This document shows positions 8,242 to 17,344 of a stretch of 64,000 nucleotides of DNA, in pieces. How positions within the stretch are numbered: the first letter of the stretch is position 1; every line of letters begins with the position of its first letter. The stretch is from Acidobacteriota bacterium (GTDB taxonomy: Bacteria > Acidobacteriota > Terriglobia > Bryobacterales > Bryobacteraceae). Position numbers and translations under genes: made by a program. The stretch lies in contig JAEZIJ010000036.1 in NCBI GenBank assembly GCA_023436715.1, positions 20,862-84,861 on the forward strand. The letters run 5' to 3'. The notes under the pieces were generated by a model that saw only the letters and a list, made by a program, of their open reading frames with translations, made no database searches and was not told the origin of the DNA.

Positions 8242-8567
8242 CTGGGGAGTGGCCCGAGCATCCATCCCTGCGATACCTCGTCCATTGGGCGCTCCGGCGC
8301 GATGAATTGTGCGAACCGGGCCTGTGTCCGGACGCGCCCGATGGCCGTCGTTGCGACCGCTGCCCCCTGGACCGGCTCGACGCCGCGCAGACCTCCGAAG
8401 CCGGATTGCTCATCCGGCGCGCCCTCGACCTGCGCGCGGCGCTCAACCTCGGCATTCACATCGGCCTGGACGACATCAGGGCAGACGAGTTCTACGCAAT
8501 GTTGATCCTGGACGAAGAACGGGACCAGTTGGACCGCGAGCGGACGAACGTCCATGGCAAGCAGTAA
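8238..8567 (+). CDS. Tail assembly chaperone T domain, made as -1 frameshift fusion (G-T)
   Basis: Open -1 frame entered from the slippery site; adds 109 residues to give a 314-residue G-T protein (7624-8238 joined to 8238-8567). It begins LAGEWPEHPSLRYLVHWAL, contains a cysteine cluster (CEPGLCP, then CDRCPL) that could hold a metal, and ends in IRADEFYAMLILDEERDQL, a form typical of T domains that recruit tail tube subunits to the tape measure. The only internal start is a weak TTG at 8307. The end overlaps the tape measure start by 14 bases. Confidence 0.78.
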   Translation, partial: LAGEWPEHPSLRYLVHWALRRDELCEPGLCPDAPDGRRCDRCPLDRLDAAQTSEAGLLIRRALDLRAALNLGIHIGLDDIRADEFYAMLILDEERDQLDRERTNVHGKQ

Positions 8568-11500
8568 CCAGATCGAACTGGTCGTCACCGTCGAGGTGGA
8601 CAAGGCGAACCAGTCCATCAAGAGCGTCAACGCGAACCTCTCGGGCATCGAACAGACGGCGGTGCGCGCCGCGCGGGGTGCATCTCAGGGGATCGACGGC
8701 ATGACGGCCTCGATGGTAAAGGGCGCCACGGCTGGCAACCTGTTCGCGGACGCAATCAAGAAAGCCATCGAGTTCGCGAAGGAGTGGACCGTCGAGGCGG
8801 CGAAGGAAGCGGCGCACGCCGAGCGCGCCGTCGCCATCACGCGGACGCTTGCCAAGGCGCACGGCGACGGGGCGGGCGCGGCGCAGAAGGCTATCGAGGC
8901 GATCCGCAACGTTGGGTATGCGGCGCAGGACGCCACCACCAGCGTGCAGAAGCTCATCATCTCCGATATCGGACTGGACAAGGCAGAGGGACTCGCTAAG
9001 ATCGCCAAGGACGCCTCCGCAGTCAGCACGGAAGGAATCAGCGCAGCGGACGCGTTCGAGAAGATCATGCTGGCGATCGAGACGGGGCAGTCCCGTGGCC
9101 TCCGGAGCCTCAGCCTCTTTCCCGACCTCGCTAAGGCAGAACAGGTGGCGCGGTTGCAGGCCGAACTGCACGGCAAGACGCTCTCCGAGAACGAAGTCAA
9201 GCAGGTCCGGTACAACGCCATCGTGGAGGCGGCGAAGGATATCCAAGGGTCCGCAGCCGCAGCGGCGGGTACGTTCGACGGGCAGATGACGAAGCTCTCG
9301 CGCGATCTGAAAGACCTCAAGGAGGATGTGGGCAAGGCCTTCCAAGGCGAGTTGCAGACCGCAGTCGGCATCCTTAAGAGCATGGTCAAGTTCTTCGGGG
9401 ACCACACCGATGCCATCGAGAAGTTCGGCAAGGGCACGTTGGTCCTGGTCGGCATCATCGCCACGATCACGGCGGCGACCAAGGCGTGGGCCCTCGCGCA
9501 GGCGGCGCTCAATCTTGCGATGGCCGTCAACCCGGCGTTCCTGCTCGCGGGCGGGATCATCGGCGCGGGCGCAATTATTTACAAAGAGTACTCCGACATG
9601 AAGGAGGGGATGGACGCCCGTTACAAGCAGATGGAGACGGACGCCCTACGGCGCGACGTGGGCTCGGGCAAGGTCAAGATCGACGACCTGCGGAAGCGCG
9701 GTATGACCGACGACGAGATCCGCGAGTTGATCTCCGGCCGCAAACTGATTCCTGGCGAAGAGTCCCCATGGGGCGACTTGGGTGCCGGCCTGCCGAAGAT
9801 CAGAATCGGCGGCGGCGGTCCCGATCCGGAGGCGCTCAAGCTCCAACTCGAAATCCAGAAGCGCCAGCGAGAGAACGCGGAGTACTTCAAGGACCAGTCC
9901 ATCGCAGCCAGTGGCGCGGGCAAGACTGGGTACGCGAAGGACGTTGCGGAGATGAACGCGGAGATTGCCCGGCACACCCGCTTCACTGACGATAAGGGCA
10001 CGCACACCGTCCCGCTCACCAAGGCGGCGTGGGACTCGATCATCGACACCATGCAGAAGAAACTCCAGGCGTTCAAGGACCACTTCGCCCTGGAGAACAA
10101 GAAGGCGCTCGCGGATTACCTCAAGGACGAGGACGAGAAGCACCAGAAGGAGATGGAGTACGAGGCCAAGCGATACCAGGAGCGCCTGAAGAACGACGTG
10201 GATATCGCGGAGAAGAACCTCGACCATCTGCGGGAGGTGTATGCGTTCGAGGAGCAGCGGGCGGGCTTTGAGCGTGACGCGAAACTCCGTCAGTTGGACG
10301 GCGTGGACGCGGTAACGCTGCAGCAGAAGATCGCGGTCGAGCAACAGAAAGCGGCCATAGAAATCGAGTACCTGCAAAAGGTCCATGACGTGAAGCAAAT
10401 GCTCTACGACATGGACACGCGCCGGATGCTGCTGGAAGAGGAGTTGACGCTCAAGCGGCTCGGCTACAAGACCGACGAGATCAAGGCCCGTATCGCGGAG
10501 CTGACCGACCAGCGCAAAGAGATCCACGACCAGGGCGACGAGGCCAACGACGCCGCGATCCGCGCGGCGCGCGAGAACGCCGCCAATCGGACGGCGCAAC
10601 TGGTGCGCGACCACAACCGGCAGATCTTCGACTCGCTCAAGCAGCAGGCGGGCGGCGTGTTCGATGCGCTCCTGTCCAAGTCGCAGTCGGTGTGGAAGGC
10701 CATCGGCAACTCGCTCAAGACCGCGCTGCTGACGGCCATCAAGGAGGTTGTCACCTCGCGGGTTGCGGCCACGCTGATGTACATGTTCACCGGCCAGAAA
10801 GTGTCTTTCGCGGGCGGCGGCGCGGGGCCTGGCGGTAGCGGCGGGATGCTGAGTGGGCTGGGCGGTCTGCTGGGCATCGGCGCGGTCCCGGTCTTCGGCG
10901 GAACGAGCGGCGGATGGACAGCCGGGTCGGTTACTCCTCCGGGCGGTATGGCTGCGGTTGGCGGCGGCATGAGTCAACAGCAGGCGGCCCAGATCATCCT
11001 GGGCACAGCGGCGGGCGGCGGTACTACGGCCGGCGGTGGTGGCGTCACGTCGAAGGCTGGCGTCGGCGTCCTCGCCAACCTCAAGCAGAGCATCTCCGGC
11101 TGGAAAGACATGCTCACCAACCTCGCCAACCTCGGGTTCAAGCCGGAGCGGTGGAGCATGGACGAGGCCGGGAATATGACGAAGATCGCCAACGCGAAGG
11201 GCATCGGCGGCATGAAGGGCGGCGCGATGCTGGCTGCTGGCGCGATGCTCGCGATGGACGGACTCCGGCGCGGCGGCAAACTCGGGGTCGCGGAGACGAC
11301 CGGAGGCGGCGCGCTCATCGGCGCGAAGTTCGGTGGTCCCTTGGGCGCGGCCATCGGAGCGGTCGCCGGGTTCGCGGCGGGGATGGTGCGCCTTTTCATC
11401 AAAGGCGCGGTCGAGAAGGCCCGCCAGAAGATCAAGGATCTGTACGGGGTCGATATCCCCGACAAGGGAGTGCTCCAGCAGATCGTTGATACCGCGAAGC

Positions 11501-11928
11501 AATCGTACGGCGGCAACCTCGACATGGCGATCCGGACGCAGCAGATCCGCGACCTGATCCAGTTGTACGCCATGAGCACAGGCCAGCAGACAAAGGGCAT
11601 GCCCGCGCAGGTCCACCCGCTCGACCTCGTGCAGAAGGGCGGTTCGCTCTACCAATCGCCGGGATATTCCAACGGCACCGCGCTCGCGAGTTTAGGCGGT
11701 CTGCCCACGCTGGACAGCATCGGCAGCGGCGTGGCATCCGGCGCAGGCCCGGTCGTGATCCAACTGGACGGCCCTGCGACCACGAGCCTGCTCCAGGGGC
11801 AGGCCGTGACGGCCATCGCAAACAACCCACGCGTGGTTGCCTCGGCGTCGTTGAGCGCGGCGCGCTCGAACGCCGGTCGCCGCGAGTTGACCAGCCTGCA
11901 ACTCAGTCCCGGCCTGGTGACTTCGTAA
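8554..11928 (+). CDS. Phage tape measure protein
   Basis: The longest tail-module gene before the tip genes: 1124 residues. It opens with a tail tape measure-like segment (IELVVTVEVDKANQSIKSVNANL). A hydrophobic region at about 290-345 (LVLVGIIATITAATKAWAL, then AFLLAGGIIGAGAIIY) probably crosses the host membrane on DNA entry. A long charged coiled coil follows (about 500-700) and then Gly-rich and further hydrophobic segments (LGAAIGAVAGFAAGMV). Tape measure proteins set tail length and help form the entry channel. Its length predicts a tail of ordinary siphovirus size (about 170 nm using the usual 0.15 nm per residue), an inference. Confidence 0.92.
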   Translation: MASSNQIELVVTVEVDKANQSIKSVNANLSGIEQTAVRAARGASQGIDGMTASMVKGATAGNLFADAIKKAIEFAKEWTVEAAKEAAHAERAVAITRTLAKAHGDGAGAAQKAIEAIRNVGYAAQDATTSVQKLIISDIGLDKAEGLAKIAKDASAVSTEGISAADAFEKIMLAIETGQSRGLRSLSLFPDLAKAEQVARLQAELHGKTLSENEVKQVRYNAIVEAAKDIQGSAAAAAGTFDGQMTKLSRDLKDLKEDVGKAFQGELQTAVGILKSMVKFFGDHTDAIEKFGKGTLVLVGIIATITAATKAWALAQAALNLAMAVNPAFLLAGGIIGAGAIIYKEYSDMKEGMDARYKQMETDALRRDVGSGKVKIDDLRKRGMTDDEIRELISGRKLIPGEESPWGDLGAGLPKIRIGGGGPDPEALKLQLEIQKRQRENAEYFKDQSIAASGAGKTGYAKDVAEMNAEIARHTRFTDDKGTHTVPLTKAAWDSIIDTMQKKLQAFKDHFALENKKALADYLKDEDEKHQKEMEYEAKRYQERLKNDVDIAEKNLDHLREVYAFEEQRAGFERDAKLRQLDGVDAVTLQQKIAVEQQKAAIEIEYLQKVHDVKQMLYDMDTRRMLLEEELTLKRLGYKTDEIKARIAELTDQRKEIHDQGDEANDAAIRAARENAANRTAQLVRDHNRQIFDSLKQQAGGVFDALLSKSQSVWKAIGNSLKTALLTAIKEVVTSRVAATLMYMFTGQKVSFAGGGAGPGGSGGMLSGLGGLLGIGAVPVFGGTSGGWTAGSVTPPGGMAAVGGGMSQQQAAQIILGTAAGGGTTAGGGGVTSKAGVGVLANLKQSISGWKDMLTNLANLGFKPERWSMDEAGNMTKIANAKGIGGMKGGAMLAAGAMLAMDGLRRGGKLGVAETTGGGALIGAKFGGPLGAAIGAVAGFAAGMVRLFIKGAVEKARQKIKDLYGVDIPDKGVLQQIVDTAKQSYGGNLDMAIRTQQIRDLIQLYAMSTGQQTKGMPAQVHPLDLVQKGGSLYQSPGYSNGTALASLGGLPTLDSIGSGVASGAGPVVIQLDGPATTSLLQGQAVTAIANNPRVVASASLSAARSNAGRRELTSLQLSPGLVTS

Positions 11929-12329
11929 TGCCCGGTTCTGTTGCCAACGCCGCGCCGGCCACGGTGATGCCCAACAGCCTGTCGAGCGCATTCGTTCATA
12001 CGCGCGAGTATCCGGTCATCGATAACGAGTACCGGAATGGCGAGTCACAACGTTCCGCGCAGGCTGCGACCAGCAGGAAGAAGTGGAGCCTCACGAAGCG
12101 GCTGACGCCGAACCAGTTGACGGCACTTCGGAACTTCTACGATGCGCGAAACGGCACGCACGAATCGTTCTACTTTTACGACCCGTACGAGGCAAATCCG
12201 AAGTTCTCGTGCGACCCGACCGGCGCGGCCGTGATCGGCAGGTACGTGGTCCGGTTCAACACCGATTGGAGCCAGTCGGTCTCGCCTGGCCGGTCGGACG
12301 TGCAACTCGAACTGATCGAACTCGCCTGA
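11928..12329 (+). CDS. Minor tail protein, gpM-like (distal tail)
   Basis: A 133-residue protein starting in the TAATG overlap with the tape measure stop. KWSLTKRLTPNQLTALRNFYDARNGTHESFYFYDP strongly resembles the N-terminal section of the big tip protein at 12664 (FTVRRTWMNDTQRIALRNFW, then YGAFTYNAP), so the two share a domain of the type found in lambda gpM / DUF2460-like tail-tip proteins. It probably sits at the distal end of the tail tube. Confidence 0.65.
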   Translation: MPGSVANAAPATVMPNSLSSAFVHTREYPVIDNEYRNGESQRSAQAATSRKKWSLTKRLTPNQLTALRNFYDARNGTHESFYFYDPYEANPKFSCDPTGAAVIGRYVVRFNTDWSQSVSPGRSDVQLELIELA

Positions 12330-12350
12330 CTCTTCCCCAAGGCCAAGACA

Positions 12351-12671
12351 ATGCTGTTCATCAAACCTGGAGTCCGGATCACCGGCATGCGACCGGAGAT
12401 CCTTCTGGCGGCGGTCGCCGCTGAGCGGGTGTATGAGGAAGCCGGCCACGACTTCACCATCACCGCTTGTGTGGACGGCAAGCACATGGCTGGCTCGCTC
12501 CACTATGCCGGCGCGGCCGTCGACGTTCGCACGCGCGACGTGCCCGCCGCCAGCTTGCAGCAACTCGTCGCGCGCATCAAGGCGTGCTTGGCAGACGACT
12601 TCGACGTACTCGTCGATGCCGATCACATCCACATCGAGTTTCAACCGAAGCAGTCCTTGACCAATGCCTGA
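12351..12671 (+). CDS. M15-type peptidase (cell-wall D,D- or L,D-carboxypeptidase / endolysin-like)
   Basis: A 106-residue metallopeptidase-like protein. The motif SLHYAGAAVDVRTRD gives His51 and Asp58, and DHIHIEF gives His92/His94, matching the zinc ligands and general base of M15A peptidases (H-x6-D ... H-x-H). It cuts peptide cross-links of peptidoglycan. It lies between tail-tip genes rather than with the small membrane proteins at 23.4 kb, so it may be a virion-associated wall hydrolase helping entry, or the lysis endolysin. No signal peptide. The gene end overlaps the next ATG by 8 bases. Confidence 0.72.
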   Translation: MLFIKPGVRITGMRPEILLAAVAAERVYEEAGHDFTITACVDGKHMAGSLHYAGAAVDVRTRDVPAASLQQLVARIKACLADDFDVLVDADHIHIEFQPKQSLTNA

Positions 12672-15600
12672 CACCATTGGCAACATCATCGTTCCGGAGA
12701 TCGCCGCCTCCGGCGTGTTCCCTATCGTGCCTGACTACCCGTACGGGCGCGCGAGCCATCCGGACGTGGCCATCCACCAGTTCGGGTCCGGCAACGCGAA
12801 GATCGAGCAGCGGTTCCTGCTGGGCACGGGCGCGCGGCGATTCACCGTGCGGCGCACGTGGATGAACGACACCCAGCGGATTGCGCTTCGGAATTTCTGG
12901 GAGTCGAAGTACGGGCCGTACGGCGCGTTCACCTACAACGCGCCCAACGACGACGGCAACGGCACCACCCCGTTCACGTGCCGGTTTGCCAACGAACCTC
13001 TTTCCTGGCAGATGGTCGCGGACTGGGTGTGCTCGGTGGGTATCACGTTGGTCGAGATCCCCACGGGCACTCCGGCATACACGCTCAGCTCCACGGCGAC
13101 CCGCTTCCCGTCCGGAGTGCTGGCGACGGCACTTCTCTCGCAGGTCCAGCAGGTTATCCCTCTCGTAAAGATCGTTCCGCTCCAAGCCGCGTATCCGGCC
13201 ATCTATCTCTCCGACCGGCGCTGCTCTGTGGGCGGGCAACTCTACCAGGCGCGCCTGATCGACTTCGACGGCATCACGCAGGGCATGGGCAACGAGTCCG
13301 ACAACGCCTCGTTCACGTTCGGCAACGCGGATCGGGTGATGCGCGACCTTGCCAACGACGTGGACCTGTATCGCGCGGCGCTGTCGTTCTCGCTGTTCCA
13401 CGTGGGCACGGGCATCAAGCTCGATCTATGGGAGGGCGACATCGTGGACTGGTCCTGCGATGCGGGCCCGGAGTTCAAGGTCACGGCGTCCGATGGCCTT
13501 TACGAGTTGAATCTTCCGTACCCGACGCGCAAAATCTCCCGCACCTGCTGGAAAGCGTTCAACTCGCAGGCGTGCCCGTACGCGGGCCACGGCGCCATGG
13601 ATCTGGTCCACTTCCCCGACGCCGCCGCCAACTCGTGCGACAAGAATTACGACACCCCCAACGGGTGCCTCGCGCACGGGATGAAGCACTATTACGGTGG
13701 CATCATCGCGGAGCCGCAAGGCGTCCGGATCAAGGACAACTCGACCGGCGTGTGGGGCTTCGGGCGCTCGATGCTTACCAGCGTGTCGCTGGTCGCGGAC
13801 TCGATTTACGATCAGGTGCTGCCGGAGGTGTACACGGACACGGAGATGCCGGTCAACTGCAAGGTCGCGGCGGGCCGGGACGAAAGCGACTTCTACGAGG
13901 CGCTGGGAATCGTGGGCGAAGGTCCGCTCGTGGCGTACACGCCGACCCACTACGAGGACAAGGACGGCGACGGCAACGCGGAGACGCTGGTGGGCCACAC
14001 GCTCGACGGGCAGGCCCACCACGGCTTCCCCAAGAACGACTACGGTCTCCGGACGGCGCTGGGCGCCGATCCGGCCAGCGCGGGCGACTTCTTTTCACTC
14101 GACCAATCCGGCAATCAGACCGGAGGCGACTTCCGGAAGGTGTACTCCGGGAACTCGACCTTCAAGGACAATTTCGCAGCGGGCACGGCATTCGTCGTGA
14201 TCCGCAGGTCGGACGCGAAGGGTCTGCAACTCTCCAACCCCGGCGACCACGCGATGATCGCCACGGTCCAGCAGGGCTTGAGCGGGTGGGTGTGGACCAG
14301 TCCCGGCGTACGCGTGTACGGCCCGTGCATGGTGAACCCGGTGTGGATCGCGGTCAACATGCTGTTCCGTGCGCGCGGCCTGCGGTTGGGCGCCGACGCG
14401 ACGACGGCCCAACTCAATGCCGCCGAAGCTCTGTTTGATGTGCAGGCGGCGATCGATGCCGCCGCGATCTGCAACGACTCCGTCACCAAGATGGTTGGCG
14501 TGGGTACCGAGACGCAGTTCGCGTTCCGCGGCACGCTTCAGGAGGAGAAGCCCCTGCGGGACTGGCTCCAGGAAGTGCTGATGAACTGCCTCGGCTATTA
14601 CACATTCGCGTTCGGGAAACTCCGCATCGGCATTCGCGAGAACAGCAGCGCGGTCGAGGCTTTCACGGACGGCAACATCCTGTTTCGCAGCCTGCAACTC
14701 GCTCCGGCCAAGCCTTCGTTCAACCACCTCACGGCGAACTTCGCGGACCAGGATTTCGCGTTCGTGAACAACAGCGTGGCCGTTTACGATATCGACCACG
14801 CAGTCCAGATTGGCGGCGGCACCGGGCCGATGTACCTGAAGTCCACCGTCAACCTGTGTGGTACATCCACCAAGAGCCAAGCCGCCCGGATCGTCAGCAC
14901 CAGACTGCGCGAGGAATTGGGCGGCACCAGCGCAGCGGAGTGGAGGGCGGCGAGGCAGATCGGCTTCAAGACCACTGTGCTCGCGCTCAACACGGAGCCC
15001 GGTATGGTCTGCTCAATGACCCACGCCGACATGCCGAACGGCATGGGCGAGTTCCGTGTCGTTTCCTGGAGGCTCAACAAGGACTTCTCCATCGACGTAC
15101 AGGGCCGCACAACGACGGACAGCATGTACGATCTGGTCGCCGGCCCGAAACCCGCAGACGTGGAATCGGTGCCGGTACCGGACGAGATCCTGTACGATAC
15201 CGGGCTGCCCGGCCTCGTAAGCGGCACACCGAAGCTCGCCGATTACGGCACGTTCGCGTTGGACGATATCGAGGTTGCGCCCGACGCGGCTGGCAACCTG
15301 AACATCGTCTCCGCGCACGAGATCGCCATGTCGCTGTATTACGTGGACGAGTTGGCCACGGACCTGTGGGCCTGCATCGACGCCGCCATCGACAAGGACT
15401 CCGATCCGATGTCCGTCGCCTGCACGGTCAACCCGTCCACGCAGAGAGTGTTCCGGGTGGGCGACTTCGTGATGTTCAACGACGAGCACCGCAACCCCGA
15501 CGTGGGATACCTCCGGGCGTACGAGTGCATGCAGATCGTCGGGCCCGGTGGTGTGGGAGACGTGGTGCCGACCGGCGAGTTTCAGTTCGCGCGGAAGTGG

Positions 15601-16524
15601 GACGACGATCAGCGACCCGGCATGGCGTGCTTCGAGACGCTGAAGTGCGCCCACCCGCACGGGATGCGCTTCTTCAAGATCGACTACAAGACCTTCACGT
15701 ACTCGGTGCAGAAGGGCTTCTTCCGGACGCCGGGCCTCCCGGCGCGAGTGGAGGCAAAGCTCCCCTCGGCGTGCGTCGTCGCGGCGGTCGTGGGCGTCGC
15801 GAACCACTTCGGCTACGGCGAGATGAGGACGTTCGGGCTTTACCACCACAGCGAACCGTTCATGCCCGGCGCCCGGACCTGCAATGGCGGTGCATACACG
15901 TTCCAGATCCCCGGTGCCCTGGCGGTCGCGGACACCGTCGTCATCCCCATGCGCGTCCACGACAGCGCGTCGATCCGTTGCATCTTCGCCTACGTGCAGA
16001 CCGCGACCCCGGACGGCCAGAGCGCGTTCCTGGTGAAGTACTCCCACGACGATGGGGTCACGTGGTTGCCAATGGAGTACATGGGCATCGCGCAGATGCT
16101 CCCGGACGGCGCGAAGAACACGTACGACTTCCTGGTGTCTGCGGGATACGGGAAGCCAGCCACGCGCCGCCTGCCGTACAACGACTTCGGTATCGTCCTC
16201 TACCAGAATGTGATCGCCGGTCCCGGCCAGCAGACGGTGAACACGGCCTCGTACGGCGCGAACCGACTCGGGTTCGATGTGGGCGAGTTCGTACACATCG
16301 ATCTCGGCAGGACCGACGAGGAGTACGTGCAGGTGCTCGCGGCCAATCCGGAGAGCCAGACGTTCACAGCGGTCTTCACAAAGGATCACGCGATGGGCGC
16401 GACGGTGCGCCCGACTATCTGGCCTACGCCGACCCTCAACGAGGGTGATAGCCTCGCGTTCGATATCCTGGCCGTCGCCAACCCGGATCCGGGTAGCGAC
16501 CTCACTGTTGTCATCCAGACCTAA
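12664..16524 (+). CDS. Giant tail-tip protein: fused gpM-like, gpL-like and gpJ/hub-like regions
   Basis: A 1286-residue protein. The first about 130 residues repeat the M-like domain of the gene at 11928. Next comes a gpL/DUF2163-like region with Cys295, Cys304, Cys325 and Cys335; the spacings 9-21-10 resemble the iron-sulfur ligands of lambda gpL. Beyond about 600 the sequence resembles tail hub / gpJ-type baseplate proteins, with a Gly-rich beta-structured C-terminus. In lambda these are separate proteins M, L and J; here they seem to be one chain. The iron-sulfur cluster is inferred from cysteine spacing. Confidence 0.72.
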   Translation: MPDTIGNIIVPEIAASGVFPIVPDYPYGRASHPDVAIHQFGSGNAKIEQRFLLGTGARRFTVRRTWMNDTQRIALRNFWESKYGPYGAFTYNAPNDDGNGTTPFTCRFANEPLSWQMVADWVCSVGITLVEIPTGTPAYTLSSTATRFPSGVLATALLSQVQQVIPLVKIVPLQAAYPAIYLSDRRCSVGGQLYQARLIDFDGITQGMGNESDNASFTFGNADRVMRDLANDVDLYRAALSFSLFHVGTGIKLDLWEGDIVDWSCDAGPEFKVTASDGLYELNLPYPTRKISRTCWKAFNSQACPYAGHGAMDLVHFPDAAANSCDKNYDTPNGCLAHGMKHYYGGIIAEPQGVRIKDNSTGVWGFGRSMLTSVSLVADSIYDQVLPEVYTDTEMPVNCKVAAGRDESDFYEALGIVGEGPLVAYTPTHYEDKDGDGNAETLVGHTLDGQAHHGFPKNDYGLRTALGADPASAGDFFSLDQSGNQTGGDFRKVYSGNSTFKDNFAAGTAFVVIRRSDAKGLQLSNPGDHAMIATVQQGLSGWVWTSPGVRVYGPCMVNPVWIAVNMLFRARGLRLGADATTAQLNAAEALFDVQAAIDAAAICNDSVTKMVGVGTETQFAFRGTLQEEKPLRDWLQEVLMNCLGYYTFAFGKLRIGIRENSSAVEAFTDGNILFRSLQLAPAKPSFNHLTANFADQDFAFVNNSVAVYDIDHAVQIGGGTGPMYLKSTVNLCGTSTKSQAARIVSTRLREELGGTSAAEWRAARQIGFKTTVLALNTEPGMVCSMTHADMPNGMGEFRVVSWRLNKDFSIDVQGRTTTDSMYDLVAGPKPADVESVPVPDEILYDTGLPGLVSGTPKLADYGTFALDDIEVAPDAAGNLNIVSAHEIAMSLYYVDELATDLWACIDAAIDKDSDPMSVACTVNPSTQRVFRVGDFVMFNDEHRNPDVGYLRAYECMQIVGPGGVGDVVPTGEFQFARKWDDDQRPGMACFETLKCAHPHGMRFFKIDYKTFTYSVQKGFFRTPGLPARVEAKLPSACVVAAVVGVANHFGYGEMRTFGLYHHSEPFMPGARTCNGGAYTFQIPGALAVADTVVIPMRVHDSASIRCIFAYVQTATPDGQSAFLVKYSHDDGVTWLPMEYMGIAQMLPDGAKNTYDFLVSAGYGKPATRRLPYNDFGIVLYQNVIAGPGQQTVNTASYGANRLGFDVGEFVHIDLGRTDEEYVQVLAANPESQTFTAVFTKDHAMGATVRPTIWPTPTLNEGDSLAFDILAVANPDPGSDLTVVIQT

Positions 16525-16603
16525 AAGGCTGGGCCTCTGTAGTTTCCTTCGTTGGGTGTGGCGCTTCTCCGGCGACGGGCACGCGCGCTATTATCAGGGC
16601 GAT

Positions 16604-17290
16604 ATGCCCAAGCCTCGAAAGGCAATATCGGCGCTCGACCAGAAAAGACTTTTGCAGGAGGCAAACTCGCTATGCCCCTTCTGTTCGGAGTCGGACGTGT
16701 CGACATTTGAGTACCATCACATTGATGGGAACCCAACGAATAACGACCTCGGCAACTTGATCGTCGTCTGTAGTTCTTGCCATGCACGCATCACGAAGCA
16801 GATCCTCTCTGCGGACGAGGTGATAGGAAAGAAGGCCGAACTGGCCAGGACGTCTCACGCCTATTCCGCTGCGAGACAGACTGGCGTGCACGTGAGCATC
16901 ACGTCGTCGTCGTTCCGCGGGGACATAGCGCAACACATCACGAAGATCTCCGGCGTGAAATCGCCGAGAATCGCACATCCACCGGGTTCCATCGGTGCGA
17001 ACTTAGGGATGAAGGGCTACATCGACTATCTCCTTCGCCAGTACTTCGAATTCCGAAAGGCAGATTCAAGCTATGGCCGACGCGTCCCGTTCTCCTACGC
17101 CGTCATCCACCGGAACATCGAACGCAAGTTTGGCGCTAAGACGTTCTTTCTTCCAGAAGCGAAGTTCAGCGACCTCGCTATTTTCCTGGCGGGTCACATC
17201 GATAACACGATTCAGGGCAGACGGAATCGAAGCGGTAATCAAGCCAACTATCACTCCTTCGAAGAGCATCTGCTGAGGCACAACCTCTAG
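16604..17290 (+). CDS. HNH endonuclease, free-standing
   Basis: 228 residues from ATG 16604. CPFC (Cys24, Cys27) and CSSC (Cys56, Cys59) form a zinc knuckle around the HNH core YHHIDGNPTNNDLGNLIVVC (His38/His39, Asn47, Asn51). The remaining 150 residues look like a DNA-binding or specificity part I do not recognise. The upstream site is weak and there are 79 and 54 non-coding bases on either side, unlike the overlapping tail genes. The gene therefore looks inserted between two tail genes, as free-standing homing-type nucleases often are. Packaging HNH proteins sit near terminase instead. Confidence 0.8.
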   Translation: MPKPRKAISALDQKRLLQEANSLCPFCSESDVSTFEYHHIDGNPTNNDLGNLIVVCSSCHARITKQILSADEVIGKKAELARTSHAYSAARQTGVHVSITSSSFRGDIAQHITKISGVKSPRIAHPPGSIGANLGMKGYIDYLLRQYFEFRKADSSYGRRVPFSYAVIHRNIERKFGAKTFFLPEAKFSDLAIFLAGHIDNTIQGRRNRSGNQANYHSFEEHLLRHNL

Positions 17291-17344
17291 CTTTAGGGCA
17301 CACTTCAGTTCGCTAGCCGTGTCTTTTGCAGGCAAGGCAGCAGT

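Noticed and set aside
8307..8567. Independent gene starting at TTG 8307
   Set aside because: Weak start without ribosome site; the frame is continuous with the -1 shift from the slippery site.
9646..11655. Minus-strand frame of 669 codons
   Set aside because: Shadow of the tape measure gene; the + strand product is clearly a tail protein.
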